Origin: JBGOUV01 sp041477815
Lineage (GTDB): Bacteria; Acidobacteriota; Terriglobia; Bryobacterales; JACQDG01
NCBI GenBank assembly: GCA_041477815.1
Contig: JBGOUV010000002.1
Location: forward strand, 1 to 50,440
Length of the DNA stretch: 50,440 nucleotides
Direction of reading: 5' to 3'
Part shown: positions 25,752 to 33,409 of the stretch, in pieces
Position numbering within the stretch: position 1 is the stretch's first letter
Layout of the letters: every line of letters starts with the position of its first letter
Program-made: the position numbers and the translations under genes
Notes under the pieces: generated by a model
Told to the model about the DNA's origin: nothing
The model's database searches: none
What the model saw: the letters and a program-made list of their open reading frames with translations, nothing else

Positions 25752-26604
25752 GGATCCGCCGCAGCGTGCCGCCGAAGATGTTGGCCTGGGCTTCCGGGGA
25801 GACGCCGCAGGCGTCCAGCATCTTGCGGTAGCGCTCGACGGAGCGGTCGAATTCTTCCAGTTCGCCGCCGAATACATCGGAGCCGAAGATGATCTTCTCG
25901 AAGGCGCTCCCGCCCCCCTTGGGGGTGTGGGGGCTGGCCACGGCGCTCCACCAGAATACGGACTTGAAAAACCTGTAGTCCTCCTGTTTCTTGATGAGGG
26001 TGGAGCCGGAGAGGTCGAAGTAGAGATTGGGATTCCAGCGGGCCAGCTCCGCGGCCCAGGCGTAGTCGGGATTGCCCAAGTGGGCGCCGATGATGGTGAG
26101 CTTGGGGAAGCGCCGCGCGATGTTATCGAGCGTGGTGACGCGCATGCGCTCCGAGGAAATGTCGGTGGGGCGGTCGGGGTTCGAGCGGTTGACGATGCCG
26201 GTGTGGAACAGGACGATCATGCCGTATTTCTCGGCGCGCTCGTAGACGGGCCAGTAGGCCTTGTCGTGAAAGTCCCGCAGGGGTCCGGAGATTTCGCCGA
26301 GGCCGCGGAAGCCACCGTTGTGAAAGCGGTCGATCCACTCCAGGGCGTGGGGGTCGTCGAGCTGGATCTGGCCGAAGCCGATGAGACGGTTGGCGTGCTT
26401 GATCAGCAGCGCCTGGGTGGCGTCGAAGTCCTTGGGCTCGACCAGGAGAAAGGCCTGGCCGTCTACCCGGTCGAGGCGGGCGACGAGTTGTTCGATAAAC
26501 TTAGGGTCGCCGTTGTGGTGGACGTGCGCGTCGATGAGGCGGCGGTGGGACTGGGCGGGCAGGACGCTGAGGAGGATAGAGGACAGCAGTAGGAATCTGG
26601 TCAT
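25717..26604 (-). CDS. Secreted amidohydrolase (amidohydrolase_2/TatD-like fold)
   Basis: 295 aa with a signal peptide (LLLSSILLSVLPAQ). A metal-dependent TIM-barrel hydrolase: DAHVHH (Asp25, His27, His29) at the start, VLFHTGI, TIIGAHLGNPDYAW and IIFGSDVFGGELEEFDRS supply the usual His and Asp ligands. Family members act on amide, lactone or decarboxylation substrates (ACMSD/2-pyrone-4,6-dicarboxylate lactonase group). The start ATG overlaps the toxin stop by four bases, so it is coupled to the toxin-antitoxin genes upstream, a combination more likely accidental than functional. Confidence 0.87.
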   Translation of the reverse strand: MTRFLLLSSILLSVLPAQSHRRLIDAHVHHNGDPKFIEQLVARLDRVDGQAFLLVEPKDFDATQALLIKHANRLIGFGQIQLDDPHALEWIDRFHNGGFRGLGEISGPLRDFHDKAYWPVYERAEKYGMIVLFHTGIVNRSNPDRPTDISSERMRVTTLDNIARRFPKLTIIGAHLGNPDYAWAAELARWNPNLYFDLSGSTLIKKQEDYRFFKSVFWWSAVASPHTPKGGGSAFEKIIFGSDVFGGELEEFDRSVERYRKMLDACGVSPEAQANIFGGTLRRILTASPAPTTAR

Positions 26605-26942
26605 GGCGTGGGTCCGGCTGGAGAAGGTTCACGGGGCTCGATGACGAAGGCGACGCCGGCGACGATCTCGCGCACCCGCTCGGGAGAGAGGGCGCCACTA
26701 CGCTTGCCGAGTTGGGACTTGTCTAGGGTAAGGATCTGGGAGACGTTTGCCACGCTGGACCTGGGCAAGTTCGCTTCACCTCGGGTTAGGAGGACGTTAC
26801 CGCGGTCGGAAGCTCGTCTGACATCGAGTGTAAGGCCACAGACTAGCACCGTGCTAATGCGTTTGCGGTTGAGAAAGTTGTTTTGTACGACCACGTGCAG
26901 GCGTTGGCCCACCTGAGAGACGTCGCCCTGGGAGATCACCAT
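26601..26942 (-). CDS. MazF/PemK-family mRNA interferase toxin
   Basis: 113 aa from an ATG at 26942 that overlaps the antitoxin stop by 7 bp. QGDVSQVGQRLHVVVQNNF near the start and STVLVCGLTLDVRRAS, GNVLL-RGEANLPRSSVANVS and LTLDKSQLGKRSGALS follow the MazF beta-barrel layout (R-PVVVVQ-D at strand 1, the S-V--Q-LTVDK motif and the C-terminal helix). Such toxins cleave mRNA at short sequences and are blocked by the cognate antitoxin. It is intact, unlike the remnant at 7279. The gene end overlaps the amidohydrolase start. Confidence 0.85.
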   Translation of the reverse strand: MVISQGDVSQVGQRLHVVVQNNFLNRKRISTVLVCGLTLDVRRASDRGNVLLTRGEANLPRSSVANVSQILTLDKSQLGKRSGALSPERVREIVAGVAFVIEPREPSPAGPTP

Positions 26943-27193
26943 TGGCCCTTCGCCAGGCGAGCCGCTTGTAGGAGCGCGGCGTCCAGCCACGCCTTCTCCT
27001 CGGGATCAGGGCCATCCGCGTAGGCGTCGTTAAAGCGAGCCAGCAGCTCGTCGTTCTCGTGGCGGCGCAGGAACTCCTGCATAGCCATGGAGTACAGCCG
27101 CGAGCGGGTCACTCGCAGGCGGCGGGCGAGCCTCTCGCTTTGGCGGAAGATGTCGCGGTTTTCTGAAATCGCGACCCTAACGCTGGTGGGCAT
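26936..27193 (-). CDS. Antitoxin of the MazF pair, ribbon-helix-helix type
   Basis: 85 aa. The N-terminal MPTSVRVAISENRDIFRQSE and ARRLRVTRSRLYSMAMQEFL form a ribbon-helix-helix pattern (beta strand, two helices) used for DNA binding and autoregulation. The acidic C-terminal arm FNDAYADGPDPEEKAWLDAA would wrap the toxin. It is followed directly by the toxin with overlapping ends, the standard type II order. A start upstream of Met1 is not evident. Confidence 0.85.
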   Translation of the reverse strand: MPTSVRVAISENRDIFRQSERLARRLRVTRSRLYSMAMQEFLRRHENDELLARFNDAYADGPDPEEKAWLDAALLQAARLAKGQW

Positions 27194-27215
27194 CCCTTCA
27201 ATTGTACCGCGGGTA

Positions 27216-27827
27216 CTACTTCTTCCAGCTCACCGACAACCCGGACGGGCCGACCTTGACCCACTCGGTCCGGAGCTCGGGGCTGGTCTTGATGGCCTCC
27301 AGGAAATCCGCCATTTCCTGGGGATGGGACTCCACGTTGTGCGCCACGATGGCGCCGCCGGAGGGGACCATAGGAAGCACCAAGTCCAGGTATTTCTTGT
27401 AGTCCGGTTTCCAGGCGTCGATGAAGACGATCTCGAAGGGACCCTGCAGAGTGGGAAGGGTCTTGAGGGCGTCGCCGAGGCGGGAGTCGATAAGGTCGTC
27501 GACGCCGGTGGCCTTGAAGTTCTTGAGGGCGAGGGAGCGGCGGCCTTCGTCGAGGTCCAGGGTGATCAGCTTGCCGCCCGTTTCGCGCAGCCCGAGGGCG
27601 AACCAGATGCCGGAGTAGCCGTTGGAGGTGCCGATCTCGAGGACCCGCTTGGCCTGAAGCCTCTTGACCAGGCCGGAGAGGTACTCGCCTTCGGCGGGGG
27701 CGACGTTCATCATGCCGCGCTCGGTGGCCCGCATCTTACTGAGGTGGTCGAGGATCTGCTGCCGGCTCATGCGAGGTTTCTGAGGAGAGGCGAGCAGGGC
27801 AGCGACTAGTAGCGTCGTGTAGAGCAT
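27216..27827 (-). CDS. Class I O-methyltransferase with signal-like N-terminus
   Basis: 203 aa from an ATG at 27827, 5 bp after the matrixin stop. The SAM-binding core is clear: KRVLEIGTSNGYSGIWFALG, ITLDLDEGRRSLALKNFKA, FEIVFIDAWKPDYKKYLDLV and GGAIVAHNV, as in CCoAMT/COMT-like catechol-type O-methyltransferases. It begins MLYTTLLVAALLASPQ, which looks like a short signal peptide, and a second ATG (Met20, MSRQQILDHL) would give a normal cytoplasmic enzyme. Because SAM is not present in the periplasm, the internal start is the safer functional reading. The acceptor substrate is unknown. Confidence 0.85.
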   Translation of the reverse strand: MLYTTLLVAALLASPQKPRMSRQQILDHLSKMRATERGMMNVAPAEGEYLSGLVKRLQAKRVLEIGTSNGYSGIWFALGLRETGGKLITLDLDEGRRSLALKNFKATGVDDLIDSRLGDALKTLPTLQGPFEIVFIDAWKPDYKKYLDLVLPMVPSGGAIVAHNVESHPQEMADFLEAIKTSPELRTEWVKVGPSGLSVSWKK

Positions 27828-27832
27828 AAGCT

Positions 27833-29882
27833 TCACCGCACTGCCAGGGTCACATTGGGCTGGCTGTTGACCCCGCCGATATTGATGGAGAGCGGAACGG
27901 CGGGGCCGGTAGGGGCGTTGGACGGCACGATCACGTTGACCTGGAGAAGGCCGACAAACTGCGGGGTCAGGCCGCCGAAAAGGACCTCGGCCGGAACGCC
28001 GCCGATGGTGGCGGTAACGGCTTGGACGGCGCCGTTCAAGGGCGAGGCCGAAGCCAGGGCCCCCGTGGCCAGAGCCGGCTGCACCGCCCCTTGACCGGTG
28101 GCGTAAATGACCACGGCCTGGCCGCGGGCCACCGCGTTGGCGGCGGTGTTGAGCGAACCGTCCTGGTGCTGAATGATACCCTGGGGAGGCGCCAGGACGC
28201 ACAAAGATGCCTGGCTGGGTCGAGCCAATAGGGATAGTCACCGGCGGGCTGGTGGCGAGCCGGTAGTTCACCACCACGTTGGCGGTGGAGGTGTTGGCCA
28301 TCTCGAAAGGCACCTGGGCGTTGATCTGGCCGGCGCTGGCGTAGAAGAGCGGGGCGCGAATGCCGTTGAACGTGACGCTGACGCCGGCCAGGGAGTTATT
28401 CAGGCGGCCGGTGCCGGGGTTCAGGGCGCCGACCTCCCCGGCGGCCGGTCCCAGGCCGCTTCCGAAGAGGGAGACAATCTCACCCGGCACGGCCGGACCG
28501 GAGGCGAAGCTGGCGCCGTTGACGATGCCGGCGGCCGTGAAGGAAGGAAGGGGCGGAGCGATACGAATGCCCGCGGAGAAGACGGCGGCGCCGGTCGAGG
28601 ACCGCACCAGCACGGTGGCCAGGCCCAGGGGGGCGTTGGTGGCCACCTGGACGGTGACGCGAATAATAGGAAGATTACTGCCGGAGGCGACACTGCGGCG
28701 GAAGCCGCCGGTAATGGTGATGGGGGCGCCGAAAAAGGAGAAGGAGTCCTGGGTAACGGTCGGGTCGTCGAGGCCGTCGCCGGCCAGGACCATATCGGCG
28801 CTGGAGCCGCGGTTGAGGACGAAGGCGCCGGAGCCGAAGGAGACGGCGCCGCCGACGGGCCCAGCGCCGCCCTGCCGGAGATTGAGGGGAGGATTGCCGG
28901 GCGCGACCGTCAGGCTGGCGCTGGCAGCAGCCCCGGCGGTGACGTTGACCGGCGTGGGCGCGTCCAGGCCGCCGAAGATGTTGGTGAGGAAGTTGGTGTT
29001 CGCTCCCTGGCCGGCGTTACCGAGTTGGTTGGGTTCCACCGGGCCGTCGGCGGGCTCGGCGTAAACAAAGTAGCGGCCGGGCGGGACCTGGCTAATAGTG
29101 AAGGTTCCGTCGGAGGCGGTGAGGGAGCCGAGCAGCGCGCCGGTGGACGGATCCACCGCGGCCACCAGGGCGCCCGGGACGGGGCCACCGGAGGTCAAGT
29201 TGACCGAACCGGTGACGACGCCCAAGCTGGCGGCGGCGCCGGTCTCCGGGTACACCTCCGTGGCGAACGCGACATCGTCCGGAGAGAGGGTGGACTGCAG
29301 GTTGTTGGCGCGGCGGACGGCAAAGAACATGGTCGCCCCTACCAGACCGGAGTGGCTGGACCCCAGGGCATGGCCGAGCTCGTGGGTCACCACCGTCTGG
29401 ATATCAAAAGTATTCGTCTGGAGAGTGGTCGAGAAAGGCAGAGTCGGGTTGAACAGGATGTCGGTGTCGGTGATCTCGCCCAAGGAGTTGGTGAAGGTGC
29501 GGGTGACGGCGACGGCATCCCCGACGATGGAGCGGTTGCCGGGGGTGTCCAGAAAACTAATGAGATGCTCGCGATCGGGCTGGGAGGATTCGAGCGGCGA
29601 TAGGGTCAGGGTCGCGAAGACGACGCTGGAGGTCGGGACATTGGTCCAGGAGTCCACCGCGGCCTGGAGGGCGCCCAGGGGGTCGCTGTCGGAGGTGATG
29701 ATCACGCCGCCGGAGGCGTTGGCGAGGCCGGGAGCGGTCTGGTTGTTGACCACGAAGCGGATGCCGCCGGAGTCGGTGCGGCGGGTGGGGAGGCCGGCGG
29801 AGGTGCGGCTGCGAATGAAGGCGGACGCCGGAGTGCAGGCGAGGACCAGGCAGGAGAGGGCGGCCAGTGTGGAGCGGGTCAT
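27833..29882 (-). pseudogene. Secreted matrixin-type metalloprotease with C-terminal Ig-like domain, frameshifted
   Basis: About 683 codons in total. The first 560 read in one frame: signal peptide (STLAALSCLVLACTPASAF), a metzincin catalytic domain with the zinc motif HELGHALGSSH (near residue 164), a carboxypeptidase-regulatory-like segment (VTGSVNLTSGGPVPGALVAA), then beta-sandwich repeats. At a GGGG run (28183-28186 on the plus strand) the frame shifts by one and continues as GIIQHQDGSLNTAANAVARG to NIGGVNSQPNVTLAVR, the C-terminal domain common in Solibacter. Removing one C restores RPGAS-QGIIQHQ. Either the gene is broken or this is a homopolymer error. It lies in an operon with the 178-aa secreted protein (ATGA overlap) and the methyltransferase. 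Confidence 0.82.
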
Positions 29883-30415
29883 CGGGTCAGGACCCCGCGA
29901 ATGGCGGCCTTAAACCGGTCGAGGGACAGACCGTCGAGCCGGCGGAGGTCGGTCGAGCGAGCGGCCGGGGGCCGGACGGGACCCGGCAGCGAGAGACCTT
30001 CCACGGTGGCGTGGACCTGTCCGCCGGCGACGCGGAACTTGCCCTGCCCGAGGCCGCGGGTGCGCCAAAGTCCGTTGGGGACGCGGTAGAGGAACAGCAC
30101 CATCTCCTCGCCGCGCTCGAAGCGGGAGACGCCCTCGATGGTCATTTCCACGCCGTCCACCACGCCGCCGGGCTCGCTGACCACCACCGTCTTGGCGGCG
30201 CCGCCCTTGAGAGGGTCCGCGACCTCGACTTCGCAATGCGTCCAGATGGCTTGGTGATCGGCGTCCCAGGCGGACCAGGTGCGGAGGCAACGGCCGTGGA
30301 CGATGCGCTCCGAGCGGTCGGCAAGCTGTTCCAGGGTGAGGCGCTCGACCAGCGTGGCGGAAAGGGGCGCAACTGCCGCGCCGAGGAGAATGGCAATCCC
30401 TAGTAGGCGTTTCAT
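29879..30415 (-). CDS. Secreted protein of unknown function, encoded before the matrixin
   Basis: 178 aa with a signal peptide (MKRLLGIAILLGAAVAPLSA). The mature part starts TLVERLTLEQLADRSERIVH and continues GRCLRTWSAWDADHQAIWTH, LKGGAAKTVVVSEPGGVVDG and RGEEMVLFLYRVPNGLW. This pattern (a 'role in binding large cargo proteins' beta fold with a V--G motif) is seen in Acidobacteria proteins of unknown function that occur directly upstream of matrixins. The stop overlaps the matrixin start by four bases. I do not assign a function. Confidence 0.8.
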   Translation of the reverse strand: MKRLLGIAILLGAAVAPLSATLVERLTLEQLADRSERIVHGRCLRTWSAWDADHQAIWTHCEVEVADPLKGGAAKTVVVSEPGGVVDGVEMTIEGVSRFERGEEMVLFLYRVPNGLWRTRGLGQGKFRVAGGQVHATVEGLSLPGPVRPPAARSTDLRRLDGLSLDRFKAAIRGVLTR

Positions 30416-30438
30416 GCCCGGACTATCACCATTGTATC

Positions 30439-31014
30439 TTATCGGCAGCGTGCCGCGTAGCGGCGGACAATGTGGCGGAGTGCCTGGTCGGCCGGGGTGA
30501 GCGAGAACAGGCCGCGCAGGAGCGGCAGGAAGGGGGTGACAAAAATCACTTGGGCCACGCCGAACGCCATCAGAAGAAACCAGATCGCCAGGGGGAGGAT
30601 CCGGCTGGGAACCCCGGCGTGCCAGAACACGAAGCCCCATGCCAGGTAGACGCCCGCCTGCAAGGGCCGGTTCCCAAGAACGAACAGGGCCGAATTGAGC
30701 GGAGGGGAGTAGAAGAGCATGGTCGCTAACTGGACGGTCAGGAAAAGGCCGATGTCGGCGAGGAGGGCATAGTCGACGCGCAGGAATTCGAGGAAGGCTG
30801 GAAAGGCCCAGATGGCGGCGGTCGAGGGCCACAGAACCCACAGGGCGGCCTCGCCCAGCAGGCGAGCGAAGGGGACCTGCTCGAGGACGGTGGGGTAGTC
30901 GCGGCGGAGGTCGGATTCCTCGGTCTTGAAGCGCAGGCCGCCGGCGGCGAAAAGGCCCTTCCCGGGAACGGTTCGGTACTCGACGGAAAAGGGATCTTGG
31001 GAGGAAGGGGCCAT
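30439..31014 (-). CDS. Membrane protein, unknown
   Basis: 191 aa from an ATG at 31014. The N-terminus (MAPSSQDPFSVEYRTVPGKG) is soluble. Four hydrophobic helices follow, including FARLLGEAALWVLWPSTAAI, ALLADIGLFLTVQLATMLFY, AGVYLAWGFVFWHAG and LPLAIWFLLMAFGVAQVIFV. There is no recognisable motif. It is divergent from the acylase gene, 52 bp between starts. Confidence 0.7.
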   Translation of the reverse strand: MAPSSQDPFSVEYRTVPGKGLFAAGGLRFKTEESDLRRDYPTVLEQVPFARLLGEAALWVLWPSTAAIWAFPAFLEFLRVDYALLADIGLFLTVQLATMLFYSPPLNSALFVLGNRPLQAGVYLAWGFVFWHAGVPSRILPLAIWFLLMAFGVAQVIFVTPFLPLLRGLFSLTPADQALRHIVRRYAARCR

Positions 31015-31066
31015 TCTGGATATGATAGCCCGGTCCGCAAATTTGCGGACCCAGCGAGGTGAAGCG

Positions 31067-33370
31067 ATGCGGGTAGGGATCATTCTGGTGCTGGCGGCAC
31101 TGGCCGGATGCGGAAAGAAGACCACTGGAACCCTGGAGACCCAGGCGCAGGCGGTCCTGGCCCAGACCACCGGAAAACTCCAACTGGCCGGGCTGGCCAA
31201 GCCCGTCGAAGTCCGGCGCGACCAGTGGGGCATACCCCACATCTACGCCCAGACGGTCGAGGACCTGTTCTTCGCCCAGGGATTCGTGGCCGCCCAGGAC
31301 CGGCTGTTCCAGATCGAGATGTGGCGCCGGACCGGGGCCGGCGAGCTGGCCGAGATCCTGGGGGAGAGCCACGTGGAGCGGGACCGCTTCGCCCGGCTGG
31401 TGAAATATCGCGGGGACATGCAGGCCGAGTGGACCAGCTACGCCCCCGACGCCAAGATCATCATCGAGAGCTTTGTGCGCGGGGTGAACACGTACATCCG
31501 CCACGCCGGCGACAAGCTGCCGATCGAGTTTCAGCTCTTGGGGATCCGGCCGGGGGAATGGAAGCCCGAGGACTGCCTGCTCCGGATCGCTGGATTGCTG
31601 ATGACCCGGAACGCCGTCCAGGAGGTGGACCGGGCGCGCTTGGTGGCGCGCTTGGGACCGGAGAAGGCCGCCGACCTCCTGCCGCCCGACCCCCTGACCA
31701 AGCACGAGGCCAGTCCGGCGTTTCCCCTGGAGGGGATCGACCAGCGGGTGACCAAGAGCCTCCAGGCGGCCATCGGACCGGTCCGCTACGAGACCGAGCC
31801 GGGGAGCAACAACTGGGTAGTGGACGGGACGCTGTCGGCCACCGGCAAGCCGCTGCTGGCCAACGATCCGCATCGGCCGGTGGTGCTGCCCTCGCTGCGG
31901 TACCTGGTGCATCTGGTGGGACCGGGCTGGAACGCCATCGGGTCGGGGGAGCCGGCGCTGCCGGGGATCGCCTTGGGACACAACGAGCGGGTGGGGTTCG
32001 GGTTCACCGTCGTCGGAATCGACCAGCAGGATCTCTACGTCGAGAAGACCGACGGCCAGAACCGGTACCAGGTAAAGGGCGACTGGCGCGAGATGCGGGT
32101 GGAGAAGGAGAAGATCCGGGTGAAAGGCAAGACCGAACCGGTGGAGGTGGAGCTGAAGTTCACCGACCACGGGCCGGTGATCTATGAAGATCCCGGGCGC
32201 CAGCGGGCCTACGCGCTGCGGTGGGTGGGTGCGGAGCCGGGCGGGGCCGGGTACCTGGCTTCCTTGTCGGCGGCGCGGGCCCAGAACTGGAAGGAGTTTC
32301 AGTCGGCTATGGAGCGGTGGAAGGTCCCCTCGGAAAACCTGGTGTACGCGGACGTGGACGGAAATATCGGCTGGATCGCGTCCGGTCTCGCGCCGGTGCG
32401 GAAGAATTGGAGCGGGTTGCTGCCGCAGCCGGGGCAGACGGGGGAGCGGGAATGGGCGGGGTTCCTGCCGCTCTCGGAGCACCCGCAGAAGTACAATCCC
32501 CCGGAGCATTACGTAGCCACCGCCAACCACAACATCCTGCCCCGGGGATACCGCCACCAGCTCGGGTACGAGTGGAACCCCGGGTTTCGGTTCCACCGTC
32601 TCGACGAGGTGCTGCGGGCCGGGAAGAAGTTCACCATCGAGGACTTCCAGAAGCTGCAGCAGGACTATACGTCGCTGGTGGCGCGGGAGTTCGTGGCCCT
32701 ACTGAAGAAGGCTCCGGCGGGAGTGGGGGGCGAGGCGCGGAAGATGCTGGAAGCGTGGGACTGCGTCCTCGGGAAGGATTCGGGGGCGGCGGCGCTCTAC
32801 GAGCTGTGGCTGCGGCGGCTGACCCGGCGCTACATCGCCACGCTGGGGCCCGAAGACGTCCGAGACGTGCTGGACCGGCGGATGTCTCACCGCAATATCC
32901 TGGATCTATTGGCCAAGGACCCGCCCGAGAAACGCCACGAGCTGCTGCTGGGCGCCCTGCGGGAGGCCGTCCAGGAGGCGGAGAAGACCATGGACGAAGA
33001 TATGGCTGGGTGGAGGTGGGGCGCGCTGCACCATATCCGGTTCCACCATCCGCTGGCGCTCGATGCGGAGCGGCGGAAGCTGTTTGATCTGGGACCGGTG
33101 GAGCGGGGCGGAGACGCCAATACGGTCAACAACACCGGTGGAACGGGGTTCAACCAGACTTCGGGAGCGTCCTACCGGCAGATCCTGGACGTGGCCGATT
33201 GGGACCGGTCGGTGGCGACCAGCACTCCGGGGCAGTCCGGGCAGCCGGGCAGCCCGCACTACGGGGATCTGCTACCACTATGGGCAGAGGGAAAGTACTT
33301 CCCCCTGTCCTATACCCGTGGGGCCGTGGAGAGAGTCACGCGTAACATATTGATTCTGGAGCCGAAATAA
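31067..33370 (+). CDS. Penicillin/AHL-acylase family N-terminal nucleophile hydrolase, lipoprotein
   Basis: 767 aa with a lipobox (LAALAGC, Cys15), so probably anchored in a membrane. The family is made as a precursor cut before a nucleophilic Ser: here ETEPGSNNWVVDG with Ser247 (the G-S-N-N-W-V-V motif). WGIPHIYAQTVEDLFFAQGF is in the alpha chain. HNERVGFGFTV and NHNILPRGYRHQLGYEWNPG are in the beta chain. These enzymes hydrolyse amides such as penicillin G or acyl-homoserine lactones, so quorum quenching is possible, but substrate is undetermined. The region between Cys15 and residue 45 is a spacer. RBS and start agree with the lipoprotein signal. Confidence 0.93.
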   Translation: MRVGIILVLAALAGCGKKTTGTLETQAQAVLAQTTGKLQLAGLAKPVEVRRDQWGIPHIYAQTVEDLFFAQGFVAAQDRLFQIEMWRRTGAGELAEILGESHVERDRFARLVKYRGDMQAEWTSYAPDAKIIIESFVRGVNTYIRHAGDKLPIEFQLLGIRPGEWKPEDCLLRIAGLLMTRNAVQEVDRARLVARLGPEKAADLLPPDPLTKHEASPAFPLEGIDQRVTKSLQAAIGPVRYETEPGSNNWVVDGTLSATGKPLLANDPHRPVVLPSLRYLVHLVGPGWNAIGSGEPALPGIALGHNERVGFGFTVVGIDQQDLYVEKTDGQNRYQVKGDWREMRVEKEKIRVKGKTEPVEVELKFTDHGPVIYEDPGRQRAYALRWVGAEPGGAGYLASLSAARAQNWKEFQSAMERWKVPSENLVYADVDGNIGWIASGLAPVRKNWSGLLPQPGQTGEREWAGFLPLSEHPQKYNPPEHYVATANHNILPRGYRHQLGYEWNPGFRFHRLDEVLRAGKKFTIEDFQKLQQDYTSLVAREFVALLKKAPAGVGGEARKMLEAWDCVLGKDSGAAALYELWLRRLTRRYIATLGPEDVRDVLDRRMSHRNILDLLAKDPPEKRHELLLGALREAVQEAEKTMDEDMAGWRWGALHHIRFHHPLALDAERRKLFDLGPVERGGDANTVNNTGGTGFNQTSGASYRQILDVADWDRSVATSTPGQSGQPGSPHYGDLLPLWAEGKYFPLSYTRGAVERVTRNILILEPK

Positions 33371-33409
33371 TGCACAAATTTGGAGCCGAATTACGGTTAA
33401 AATACCGCC

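Noticed and set aside
28173..29603. Plus-strand 476-codon frame opposite the matrixin, Gly-rich
   Set aside because: Antisense shadow of Ala/Pro/Gly-rich codons; no domain and no RBS.
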